Positions 40,601 to 52,228 of a stretch of 64,000 nt of DNA are shown here, piece after piece. Origin of the DNA: Tritrichomonas musculus. Its lineage: Eukaryota > Parabasalia > Tritrichomonadida > Tritrichomonadidae. Made by a program: the position numbers and the translations under genes. The notes beneath the pieces were generated by a model. That model ran no database searches and had not been told where the DNA came from. It worked only from the letters and a program-made list of their open reading frames with translations. Location of the stretch: positions 3,162,001 to 3,226,000 of the forward strand of contig JAPFFF010000002.1 of assembly GCA_039105265.1 (NCBI GenBank). The letters are read 5' to 3'. How positions within the stretch are numbered: the first letter of the stretch is position 1; each line of letters starts with the position of its first letter.

Positions 40601-42680
40601 ATATTTCAAAAAATTTAAAAAAAAATTAATTGTTTATTTATTTATGAATTCTTTGAGGTAATCGATCTTGGGAATTGTTCTTTTTGAATGGAGGCTTTTC
40701 TCGAAATATTAATGAACCAACATCAGTCTTCACAGCTGGATTTGCATTGTTGGTTAAATAATTTTTGATCCGAAGCTTTCTCTTTTTCTTTTCTTTTATT
40801 TCTTCTTCTTCTTCCTCGGATGAATATCCGGAATTTTGCATAACAATTTTTTGTGCTTCCTTGACCACAGGACGAAATTTTCTTTGCTGATATTCATGTA
40901 GTAATATGAGCTTCTTCTTGATAGAATCACATTGTTTCTTAACATCATCAGGGACAGGGCAAGGTCTTCTCCAATCTGCAGCATGACGAACTAAATCTTT
41001 CACTATTTGTCCAGCACCTTCAAAAAACCCAGTTATTAGAATTCATAAATTTATTTAGCCTTTCCCTCGTTGCCAGGTTGGAAAAGACGAAGCCTGCTAT
41101 CACATTGAACATTGTCCATCGTCAAGAGTCCAGGATAAAGTCTCATAAGATGATCCCAAGGAGCCCAAATATAAAAGTAAGGTTTTTCTGAATTTTCTCG
41201 CCATCAGGGGCAACATAGTATCGAGAGAATTTTTGTATTATTTCATTAGGAGATGGAACATTTCCAGTTTCTTCTGCTTCTTTCTCTTGGAGTTCATTGA
41301 TGACCTGGGACATAGTGTTTGCTACATCTTGAGAGATGATATTGACAGCTTCATTTAATATTTTGTCGTCTTCGTCATTCTTTTTGACGTCTTGGATGAC
41401 ATTCTCTGAGAGTTCATTTACTTCATTCTGGATCAGATCTGGTAATTGTTTTGTAATTTCCTGGCTGACTGCTGCTACTACGGGTTCCATTTCTTCAACA
41501 TCAGAATCAGATGGAAGATGCTGTGATGGCTGAGAACTTTTTTGTTTCTGCTGATCTTGGACTTTAATTAAGGCATCAATCTTGAGAAGACTCAAGTAAA
41601 TTGTTATCTTCGTCTTCAGGATCGCCATAAGAAACAGGGGAAGCATGGAATTCTGGAGCTTTTTTGGGTTGAGTAAAATCTTCTAAATGGTCCATAGGAT
41701 CTTGGTCTTGATCTTGATCTTCAGCTACATCGAAAGTAAGAAACGTTTACGATATCCAAGAACAACGGTATGACAAATCGAATCAAAACACATACAATGC
41801 TCTTCTATATTCCGATGACATGGTATGTCTCATCATGTATATCATATGTCGTTAGAAATGAGATTTTAATAAAAAGCATTTGGTATAAATTGTTTACTCT
41901 GAAGAGCAATGTTTCTTCAAGATAATTTTTTCCCCATAAATCTGGATTTTTCCTTGATAACTTTGACGATCGGCATGGATTGATTGAAATTGGTCATTGA
42001 GATATCATAAGTAATACACGGCAGGTTAGGCCATATTAAATACAAAAAATTTTTGAAGGTTAAATGCGGAGTCCATGGGGCATTTTATTTGGCCTAGCCT
42101 ACCGTATACTACATCATTTTAGTCGAAAATCCTAGCAGCCTCAAGAGCAGAGAAAACTTTCCATGGGATTGTTGCTGAGCGTATTCTTTCCATTATTAAT
42201 GGTAATTTGTCGACTTGAATTCTTTATTTTTCTGATAATCTCATATTCATCTCTCCACTCCCTCACTGTTCCTGGATATCTGATAAATCATCATATTCTA
42301 CCAGAAAAATATTTTTCTGGTAGTATACATTTTCTGTAAAGAAAAAATCACCAAGTCTAGTGTTTGCAATAAATTGCTTGCATGAAGAACTAATATTATT
42401 ACTTTTATTTTTTAATTCCTCACAACTTATTGTATGAACATAAGTTGAACGTTTTTGTCGTCATCTAATTGGAATACTAATAGTTTTATCTACAATAAGA
42501 ATTGGTGTCAACGTAATCGCCCTAGCAAGCTTCTTCAATGTTAAAATTAATGAAGCTGGCGTTCTATCGAAATTTTCGGCCAAATTAAAGTAATAATAGT
42601 AAGTATCATTTTCTTTTATATCTTCTCTGTTATCACCCATAGGACGACCAAATTTAATTTTGAATTCCAAAATAATTAAA
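37690..42680. mobile_element. Possible Maverick/Polinton-type element, old and heavily broken
   Basis: This stretch holds about half a dozen coding-like blocks on both strands that share no family with the neighbouring host genes. They include a block with TINIKDLEELGLMRGFD (plus, about 37970), a block ending with NKFHRAKFYIEP (plus, about 39600-39820), a basic and acidic block with RHAADWRRPCPVPDD (minus, 40638-41003), and a Gln/Glu-rich block (minus, 41143-41646). Similar proteins of unknown function are familiar from large virus-like Maverick elements in trichomonads; this match is from memory. No polymerase, integrase or capsid gene was identified, and no end repeats were found. It has many breaks and looks like an ancient fossil. 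The limits are approximate. Confidence 0.35.
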
Positions 42681-42717
42681 TAGTTTTTAATAGTTTCTGC
42701 ACAAATCTATTTTTGAA

Positions 42718-45527
42718 TAGGTGTGCTAAAATTTTGTAAAGTGTCAAAATAAAGTACTCAAATCATTTTTTACGGTCAAATGCAACTATAATGATATATT
42801 ATTAATATTTAATAGCATATATACTATTTTTTAAATAATAAATCTTGATTTACCATACATTTTTGAGATATTTTTAATTATTTTTAGACAATTTTTTAAA
42901 TGCATTTTTGGTCGGAAATAGGATTTTTCTATGATTATTTTATCGCTGCTATTTATAAAAAGATAACTAAAAAACATGATGAAAGCCACTGAAGATGGCA
43001 AAGAATGCAAAGAATTTAAGAAAAAATAAGAATAATATGCCTAATACATCATTTTTGATGAACTAGCAGAAAAAATCGAAGTTTATGAAAATTTTATGCA
43101 AAATATCAGATAAAAATATGATATTATCCATAAACATGCATATTATGAATGATGATTATAATAAATATAAATAACATATACGATTTGAATTTCAAAAAGA
43201 AAATTATGAATTATGATATAATGCATAGGTCATAAAAGAAACCAAAATGGAAGAATTTAATATATTTTTCCCCAATTTCCCCGAGTATGCTTATAATAAG
43301 TAAAAAATTATCCGCCAAATATTCAATTGAAACTTTCTAAGAATAATTCAAATTTAAAATTTTGAATTAAAGTTTACATTCAAAAAATTATCGGATGAAA
43401 AATATATAATATCTTAAAAATGTATGGTAAAAATTATTTAAAAATTATAAATATAAATATAATTAGAAATATAAAGGCTTATAATTAAAATTCATACCAA
43501 TCCTCCGTAAAATTTAAATTTCTGACACTTTACAAAATTTTAGCAAAGGTGCGAGAACTAAATATACAAAAAATAACCGTTTTTTAATTTTTCAAATATC
43601 TCATAATATTTTAAATATTTTATACTATTTAAAATAAATATAATATATCTTTATTTTATAATAATTAAAAAATAATATTTTATTTCTTGAACCTCATTAT
43701 AGATACTGAAAAATGCATATCTATTTTGGGTAACAAAAAACTAAATAATTCAATAAATAATTGTTATTTTTGTTTGATAGATGCTTATTAATGTTTTTAA
43801 TTATATCAAAAATCTTTATAAATGATAAAATTAAGATTTTATATTAATTTAGCTGAGATATATTTAAAACACAATCAAAAAACTAATATTTTAAAAATAT
43901 CTCAATTTTTTTTTGTTTCTATGGGGATAACTACTTATAATTTTACTGCATTTTTTATTTGTATTATTATATTTTTAAATGAAATGAAATGGTTCGGGAG
44001 ACGCCATTTTAGTTTTTTTAAATCAAATTCAGAGAAGTAGGATTTATTTCTCTCAATTGCATTCAATTTTCAAAATTTAATAAAAAAGTATAGATATTTG
44101 ATATTTCAAGTTGAAAAGAACATATAGTAATTTTACATATTATTTGATACATGATATATTATGCAAAAAAATCATTTTCGTTGAGTTTTGGATGAGTCAG
44201 TCGAAATATTAAAATCAACATATCTTTATTAAATTTTATATAAATTGGGAATGTAATGCATTATTTCGGTTTATATCAACAATATATTTCTTATTAAGCT
44301 TGAAATTCCTCATTTAAATCTAAATTTGGCAAATAAAAAGCTTTTTTATTTTTGAAGTTCCCATGTAAAAAATGGCCCTATCATTCTCAATAAAACTTAT
44401 CTATTATATTAAATGTAATATTTAATGCTTATAAACATTTTTATATACGAAACGTTAGAGCCGTTTTTAAGATACAAATGCTATTTATATATGGCCAAAA
44501 TTGTTTTTAATATTTGACTATCAATTCAATTAATTGATAAAGCTTTATTAAATATATGTTTTTATTGATTTTATTAAATTCTGAGAATTAGGATTTATTC
44601 CTCTCAATTTAAAAAATGGACAAAAAAGTAAAGAAAAAGAGCATTTCTATTTAAGAAAACTTAATAAAATTTACAAAAACCAAATATTGCATTGAAATAT
44701 TTATGAATATATATTTATTATTGTATGAAAAGGAAATTGATGAAAAAATTATTATTAGCATATTTTGATTATTTTTTAACAAAGCATGAATTTGGTTATA
44801 TTATTTCAAATAGATCGCAAATATAAATAGAATTTTCAATCAAAATCTGGATTTTATTTAAAATTCGTCGAATAAAATGGATTTAACATTTAACAATGAA
44901 TAATTAAAAAATGGCCCTATGAATTTTGGTGAAACAGTTTTATTTAAATAAATATACAATTTACTCACTATTCTACAATTTTTTTTTATTATCCTTAGAG
45001 CCATTTTTGAGATATGATTATGAAAAAAATATTTGGCCAGATTTCTCAGAAATTTTCTCTCAGAAATTTTAATAAATAATGATGAAAAAGCTTTCAACTG
45101 AAGATTCATTATTATTTTTTATACAAAACTATTCAACAATTAATCACAATTTGGAAAAAGAAGGCTTCGATGATGATGAATTTGAAGAAAAATTAAATTT
45201 GCACTATAAAATTGGGCTCAAATTATTAAAAAGATGGACTTCCGTAATAAAGTAAAATTAAAAGCTCCTAATTAATAAAAAATTATTTTTTAATAACTAA
45301 AAATAGCATAAATAATATTATATTTATATTTTAAAAAATTGAATGGTTTATATACTAATTTATTCAAATCTATAAAATAATTAAATAATAAATATTTTGG
45401 CAACTACGGAGAGAAAGATCACAAAATTAAAATATGATATTTATCATTTTATAATGTATATTGTATTTCAAAATTTTGTTGTAATTTTAAAAAAGAGAGT
45501 TCTCGCACCTCTATTTTAGCACACCTA
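42718..45527. mobile_element. TIR element A, interrupted by element B
   Basis: The left end starts TAGGTGTGCTAAAATTTTG at 42718; 29 bases of it are matched exactly, inverted, by the right end, which is itself split: its inner part ends at 43545 and its last 6 bases lie at 45522-45527. TATTTTTGAA stands directly outside on both sides (42708-42717 and 45528-45537), a 10-bp target duplication. Without element B it is about 834 bp, with no coding frame. The long TIR and 9-10 bp duplication suggest a Mutator-like family. Confidence 0.9.
43546..45512. mobile_element. TIR element B, nested in the end of element A
   Basis: The ends are AAGGTGCGAGAACT and, inverted, AGAGGTGCGAGAACT. ATTTTAGCA flanks it exactly at 43537-43545 and 45513-45521, a 9-bp target duplication. 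The target was the right TIR of element A. The interior of about 1.97 kb is AT-rich with no transposase. A 9-bp duplication points to a Mutator-like transposase supplied elsewhere. A plus-strand frame at 43822-44040 is hydrophobic and low in complexity and is not taken as a gene. Confidence 0.9.
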
Positions 45528-45640
45528 TATTTTTGAATGTTTTCAATTCAATATTGTACCATATCAAGAGGTATTCTCCTAAAAAATTCCCACGGTATTT
45601 TTTAAATTTAATAAATTAATTTTTAACTATATTATATAAA

Positions 45641-46830
45641 AGAACGTAGGAAACTATTTGACCTCCGACTACTTGCATATATGGAATATTTATTTATTAT
45701 TAATGATATATTTAATTAATATATTTAATAAAATATTAATTTTTCTAACGGTACGTTTTGAGATATTATCAAACATTTTTAATCCCAAAATTAACCCAAA
45801 AACTAAAAATTCAATGGTTTATAATAATTTTAATGCGAAAATAATGAAAATATTTTTCATCAAAACAAAGGAAATTCGATAAATTATGCATGAAAATGCG
45901 TATTATTATCGAGCGGTAGTATTATTAAAGAAGTTTACACAGCTAAGAATCAACACGAATGAATGCAATCCAGATTATGCCATAACTCAAGAAAAATTCA
46001 AAATTTGAAAAAGCAAACAGCAGTATGATTTAACTTACAAGCTCTTATCTTTGTATATTTGGTTATTTTATAAGCTTTGCTCTTCAAAAGATGAAACAAA
46101 TATTCAGTTTCAAAAAGCTATTCAATCATCTTTTGCTACTTGTTTTTAACGTATTTATCGTGTTAAAAGACTATTTTACGTACCAAATTTTACCTATTTG
46201 CATATGATATGAATCGAAAATCATATCTTCATTTATTGCTAAGATAAAAAAGCAATACCTAAAAACTTTAGTAAAATAATGCGTATTATTTTTATATGAT
46301 TTATTAAAATATAGTTTTTTTAAATACTTACCGAAATAAATATAATATATTAAAGATTTTGATATGGTCAATTTTACAATGCTTCTCTCAAATTATACGT
46401 TTTTTCGTTTATACCATTTTGGCCCATCAAATATTGTGATAAAAAAATTGAAATGACTACTAAAATAAGAATATTGGGAATTGTTACGCATTAAAAGGAA
46501 ACATTATTATATAAATATATTTTCAATAAAATGATAATTAAAAATATTCAGATAGTAAAATATGTTAATCCTTCATTTTGTTCATTTTTTTATTTTATTT
46601 TTCAATGCTTTTTTGACGATAGGTATTGAATTTTCATGTAAACTTTTCATTTATTATTTCGTCTTTAAAATGATACGTGATGTAATTAATTTAAATTCTT
46701 TTAATTAATTATTTACTTATAAAGATACTTATTAATATACAAGTGAAATTGTTTTTCAAATCTTTATATATTCACCTAAAAAGAGTGTTTTTTGTTTTAA
46801 CGTATTTAACCGCCATAGTTTCCTACGTTC
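45641..46830. mobile_element. TIR element C with 9-bp target duplication
   Basis: AGAACGTAGGAAACTAT opens it and the inverted ATAGTTTCCTACGTTC closes it. TTATATAAA lies directly outside on both sides (45632-45640 and 46831-46839). As in element B, the two ends differ by one base at the tip. It is 1.19 kb, AT-rich and without a convincing frame. It starts 103 bases after the duplication of element A, so three Mutator-type insertions stand side by side. Confidence 0.85.
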
Positions 46831-46839
46831 TTATATAAA

Positions 46840-48055
46840 TGTAATTATATATTAATGGTTAATAATTTAATGCGCTAGTTTTCGAGAAACTCTATTTTAT
46901 TATTTTCTGATAATATTTGGTCAAATAATTCACAATTTAAAATAATCGATTTTATTTTTATATAACATGTCACATATTGATTTTCTATCGTCTTTTTTAA
47001 TCTAAAATAAAAAACAGAAAAAAACATATATTTTTATAAGAGATTTTATTTATTTTGTGAATAATTAGCTTTTTCACTTTTTTTTGAAAATAATTTGAAA
47101 AAATCTATTATTTTGAATAAACATTTCAGATTTATAGCTAGTTTTTTTGATTATTGGAATTCTAAAAGATACATAAATTGATTTGGGCGATAAAAATTAA
47201 TAAAATATCAAATTTTATTTACAAAAAACAAATTTTTTGTTAAGAAAAAAAATCCTCTTATTAAAAAAGCATTTTATTCAAAATTGGCCGCATAAAATTA
47301 AAAATATATCTGTTAATAGGTTTAATATTATGCTGATATATAATATAATCAAATCAAAAAAGAAAAAAACCGTGTGGATCTCGAGAAATGCATTATTTTC
47401 TCTTGCCATTTTTTGTTTGATTAAAAACTTACTATTTTTTTTAAAAAGGAAAGACTTTTGGTCATTACTAGAGCAGTAAATTGGTTTTTATGGTTTGAGA
47501 TGTCATTTGTATGTAAAAATATTGAATAAATTTAGTGAAATAAGAATAATTGAAATATTATATGAATTATTTTTTTACGATAATCTATGTTATATTTAAA
47601 TTAATAGGCTGAGTATAAAAATATTTTATTGTTTTTATTGAATGAATTCAACAGATTAATCAGGAATATGCAATTAAAAATAGTTACGTTACAAATAACC
47701 GTTAAGTCACTTAAGGTGAATACCTCTCCATATAAGAGATTAGTGTTCCAGACTCTATGAGTTCATTCAAATATTTGGCATTGAATTTTTGAAATTTCAT
47801 TTTATATATATCAAATGTTAATTCATTTATTCATTCAAAAAATTGAATTCTGGGGCACAAAATTTCACCCTTAAGAAAAAGCATAATTAATTATTAATAA
47901 TATAATTATAATGGTTGGTATAACTGTTATATTAATCAATAAGTCGAAAGTAATTTATATTGATGCTAAAACTTAAGTGTCAAATTTTTTATTGAAAAAT
48001 CCTCTCAATTCTCTTAAAATATTTGAGAGAAGCCTCTTAAAAAAAAAAAAAAAAA
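46840..48055. other. Gene-free AT-rich stretch
   Basis: No gene, tRNA or clear TIR pair. A frame at 47237-47479 is Lys/Leu/Phe-rich without family likeness. Confidence 0.5.
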
Positions 48056-48735
48056 TCTCACAAATGGTCCACTTTTTGAACTTCTTCCTCTTAAAAATCA
48101 AAAAAAATTTATTTTGGTCAGATACCCTCAAAAAGTGAAAATTGAATTAAAAAAACGATAAAAATTAGTAAAAAGATTAATTTTAGTAAATTAATAGTAT
48201 ATCTCTGATTTGAAGCCATACATCATCTTGCTTTATGTCTATATAAGACAATTAAGCTTAATTTTGAAATTTTTTTTGAGTTTTTATGATTGATGGATAA
48301 TTTTGATTCTGAGACACTACCATTGCTCCGTACCTTTTAAATAAGCGATATAAGTATCCTTGAGGATAAAAAACTAATTACTCGAATATAATATTGAGTT
48401 TGCTTCTGAGATAGTCTTCATTTATAAGCATAATTATGTCATCATCGTTTAGATATGAAAGAAAGGCAAAAAAATTGAGAGGGCGATATATTTTATGATT
48501 GCTATTGTGTAATTATGTTACTCTGTGATTCTTGATCTTTTTTTTGATAATCTAATTGTGCGACCAAACATAATATATTTGTGTAAAACCATAAACGATC
48601 TAGATTTAATCTGAAAAAGTTATTTTTCAGATCAGAATTGATTCAATTTTTCACTTTTTTGAGGGTACTTGACCAAAATAAATTTTTTTTTATTTTTTAA
48701 GAGGAAGGTTCAAAAAGTGGACACATTTGAGAGAT
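48056..48735. mobile_element. Foldback element with arms of about 95 bases
   Basis: The left arm (48056-48149, containing GTCCACTTTTTGAACTTC and TTTATTTTGGTCAGATACCC) is repeated inverted at 48641-48735 with a few small gaps and mismatches. The middle of about 490 bases has no gene. Just outside the right arm is a hairpin CACTTTTTGAGAGC / GCTCTCAAAAAGTG (48753-48783), akin to that at 1494-1522. No target duplication was found. Confidence 0.75.
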
Positions 48736-49250
48736 TTGGACATTTCACTCCGCACTTTTTGAGAGCTTCGCTCTCAAAAAGTGCTACGTGAAATTTCCAA
48801 AATTAATTATTTCGATTCAATTTTTTTAAATAATTGTTCATGCAATACGAAGCAACCAAAAACAAATTTTCCGTTTAAAATAGCATTTTTACAAATGATC
48901 ATGGTATTACTTTTATAGTAATGCTAATTTGTATAAATGATCGAAATCATATCTTTAAATCATATTTGTGTCCAAAATGTAAGCACATATTATTGTCTAA
49001 AACAGGTTCCTGTTTAATAAAATAATGAAATATGGCTCCTAAATATGAACTCATAGAATCCGTAAGACTATATAAAACCAATATTTTTAGAGATTAACTT
49101 AAAAAACTATTTTGTTCCAAATTTTTTATGAATTTTTGAATAATTTGAGACTCGTCTTTTCAATTTTATTTAAAAATTGAGAGTGACTCTCAAATCTATC
49201 GAAACGCTATCAGAGATAGTTCGATATTTCTCAATTCACAATTAATGCTT

Positions 49251-49357
49251 TTAAACATTGTTTTTTAATTTTCGTGTAAAAAATAAATCATTCAATATTT
49301 GAAAATAATTCTTAGAAACCGTAAGTTTACACGCGAAAATTAAAAAACAAAGTTTAC
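49251..49357. repeat. Short foldback repeat
   Basis: 49251-49280 (TTAAACATTGTTTTTTAATT and on) is complementary, inverted, to 49326-49357 with two small differences, around a spacer of 45 bases. A small MITE or snap-back duplication. Confidence 0.65.
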
Positions 49358-50997
49358 TTTAATCGAAGAAGTAAGATTTTTCAGTCTTCCAGGCTGTTGA
49401 ATATCTAATGAAAAAGATATTTGAAAAATATATATTATTATGGAATTATACCAAATATTTCATAAGATACTTGTATGAGTGAACCTTAAAAAATTTTACA
49501 TTATTCTCAAATAAAAAAATATTAATATCTTATGATTAATAAAATATTTCATTTTTTTATTAATAAAATAATTTTAGTTTTTATATTTATAGATTTAAAC
49601 TTTTTTGAACTTTGAAAATATTAATATTTTTTGCGATAATAATGAAATATTCATTTGACATATATCTTTTTATGTTAACTTTTTAAATTACCATTTTATC
49701 AAAAAGTTCTTCCCATAACAATTATTATACTTTTTTAAATGGCAATCAACTTTTTACTAATATTTATTTTTTAAGACAAATAACGTTTTTGTTTTCACAT
49801 ACTGATAGTGTTTTTTGATAAAGCAAAGATAAATGCTTTAAATGATGATAATATTATGCTATTATTCACTTCTTTTATGCCTCATATCTTAAAAATGTTT
49901 ATATTTCTGGTTAAACATTCCTTTTAATATTTAAAAAATTGATACAAACTTTCTATTTTTTTTATTATTTATTAAAATATTTTTTTTAGTGAAGTTTTTT
50001 GCAGTCGCAAAGTTGTATATTTTGATGCTAAACTCGTTTTAATTCATTTCTCTTTTTTTAGATATAAAGTTGCCTATTTGTTTTTTACCTTATAATTAAA
50101 AATTTCTGATTTAAAAAAAAAATTCAAACATTATCATTTTAAATGATTCATTTAGTAGATTTGCACATTTTTGATTTTAGAATTTTTTTTCAAAAAAACC
50201 AAATAAAAATCAAAATATTTCTAAATCCCAAAATTTGAAAATTACAATTTAATTGGAATTAAATAATGAAAAGGAAAGGTATTTTTTTGTGATCTGACAG
50301 ATAAAAATAAAACTTAAATAATAAAAGTAATAAACAGTGTTCCTAAACAAAATATGTTAAAAACAATTATTTGTTCAAGCAAATTTAAAATTTGCACAAG
50401 CATGTTAACCTTTTAATGCAAGATGCTCGAATTACTACGCAAAATTTAATTTAGAACTTTTTGAATAACTTTTTTGAGTAAATGCAATATGTGGAACTTT
50501 TTAAAAAAATTTTTCACCAAAAGTTCAATTTTATATGAAAAATTGTATTTTTTTTTGTTCGGTAAATCTTAGAAAAAGTCGTAACTTCTTAATAAAAAAA
50601 CATAAAAAGTTTTAACTACAAAAGACATACAAAACCTATTTTAAAAATTGATAAGAGTTTTCATAATAATCATCATATCGTTTCACCGCCTCAAATATTA
50701 AAAAAAAAAAAAAAGATTTTTATTTTCTAATTTAATAAAACTCACAATGATAATGATGTTTTGCATTATTTTTAAAATTTAAAATTGAATTCAAAAAATT
50801 CATATATTGAAAATATAATTTTGTATCATAAATATTTTTTTTAATATTATCATTAAAAAATGGCTATTTAATTCAAATCATATTAAATATAATAAAATGT
50901 TATTTTCTGATTAAATTTTATTATTCAATTTTAATTCAATTATTTTTTATTACTCCTTTAGAAATTTGGTGAAATAACCTTTTTGCTTCCTTTCATA
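49358..50997. other. Gene-free region upstream of galactokinase
   Basis: Very AT-rich with many T and A runs; no gene seen. The promoter of the galactokinase gene is at its right end. Confidence 0.6.
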
Positions 50998-51003
50998 TCA
51001 CTT
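50998..51003 (+). promoter_or_regulatory. Initiator (TCACTT) of the galactokinase gene
   Basis: TCACTT fits TCAYTW exactly and begins 13 bases before the ATG at 51011, matching the usual trichomonad core promoter. Confidence 0.75.
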
Positions 51004-51010
51004 TTATTTA

Positions 51011-52228
51011 ATGTCTGAGTTCAACCAAAACGACCAAATCGTCCAAATAATGCGCCCAATTTTCGAGGACAAATTTGGACATCCAGCAACCTTTGCAGGA
51101 CGTGCACCAGGCCGTGTTAACCTTATCGGTGAACATATCGATTATTGCGGTTTCGCTGTTTTCCCAATGGCCCTCGAAGGTAAATTTACAACTGTTCTTT
51201 GCAGATTAACCGAAACAGGAATGATCCGAGCTCGTAATATTAATACTCACGAATTCAAAGATGAAGATGTTCCATCAGTCGATCCAGAAGCAAAACTTGC
51301 TGCTAAGGAAGTTTGGGCTCAATATGTTGAAGCTGCTGTTAAACAATACTGCGTTGATGCTAAATTCACAATCAAAGGTTTAGATATTTTAGTTTATGGA
51401 ACAGTTCCATTCGCATCCGGACTTTCATCATCTGCTGCTCTTCTTTGCGCAGTTGCTACAGCTTTAGACAAGGTCCAAGGAACACCACACGACAAACAAT
51501 TATTAGTTCATGCTACAGTTGAAGCTGAACACCGTGTCGGTATGAACTGCGGTGGTATGGATCAATCCATCTCAATTTACGGAAAGAAGGGATATGCTTG
51601 CGTTATCGGCTTCTGCCCACCAAGCGTTAAGGAAGTTAAGCTCCCACTTGCACACTTCGTCGTTGCTCACTGCATGCAACGTGCTGCTAAGCTTGAAGGA
51701 TATGATACCAACTGCTACAACCACCGTGTTAAGGAAGTTAAGCGTGCAGCCGAATTAATGAAAGAAGGTTGCCAAACAATCGGTGAAGTCGTTAAGGCTG
51801 TCGGATGGGACAAGGCTCTTGAATTAGCTAAGGCCCTTCCAGAAAGCGAAGGAAATCTTGTTCTTCGTAACCGTGCTGTTCACGTTATCACTGAAGCACG
51901 CAGAGTTCTTCAAATGGAAGGTGCTTCCATCGAAGAATGGGGTAAATTAATGTGCGAAAGCCACGAATCATGCAGCAAATTATACCAATGCTCATGCGAT
52001 GCTCTTGATGAACTTGTCAAGGACGGAATGGCCGCTGGTGCTATCGGTGGAAGACTTACTGGCGCTGGCTGGGGTGGCTGCACCATCTTCATGTTGAAGG
52101 AACAAGACGATCCAGAACAATTCATCCAAAAACTCAAGGACACCTACTACAAGAGAAACAACATCGAGAAGCCAATCATCTTCGCAACTAGCCCAGGAGA
52201 AGGCGCACACGGTATCCTTTTAGATTAA
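51011..52228 (+). CDS. GALK: Galactokinase
   Basis: 405 residues, the usual length. The enzyme phosphorylates galactose with ATP to galactose-1-phosphate, the first step of the Leloir pathway in the cytosol. The galactokinase signature GRVNLIGEHIDYCG is at 34-47, the GHMP ATP loop PFASGLSSSAAL at about 134-145, a conserved CGGMDQSISIYG near 178-189 (its Asp is the likely catalytic base), and the third motif GRLTGAGWGGCTIFM near 348-362. All key residues are present. Third positions favour C and G (for example GAC, AAG, CGT and TTC), much more than in the neighbouring genes, which points to high expression. The start is fixed by the initiator 13 bases upstream. TAAA overlaps the stop. Confidence 0.97.
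   Translation: MSEFNQNDQIVQIMRPIFEDKFGHPATFAGRAPGRVNLIGEHIDYCGFAVFPMALEGKFTTVLCRLTETGMIRARNINTHEFKDEDVPSVDPEAKLAAKEVWAQYVEAAVKQYCVDAKFTIKGLDILVYGTVPFASGLSSSAALLCAVATALDKVQGTPHDKQLLVHATVEAEHRVGMNCGGMDQSISIYGKKGYACVIGFCPPSVKEVKLPLAHFVVAHCMQRAAKLEGYDTNCYNHRVKEVKRAAELMKEGCQTIGEVVKAVGWDKALELAKALPESEGNLVLRNRAVHVITEARRVLQMEGASIEEWGKLMCESHESCSKLYQCSCDALDELVKDGMAAGAIGGRLTGAGWGGCTIFMLKEQDDPEQFIQKLKDTYYKRNNIEKPIIFATSPGEGAHGILLD

Noticed and set aside
45658-47479. Frames of 66-80 residues in gene-free DNA
   Set aside because: They are rich in Lys, Ile, Phe and Tyr with no motif, overlap element C or nothing, and have no initiator.
51552-52210. Frames inside galactokinase on both strands
   Set aside because: They are overlaps of the clear galactokinase frame.
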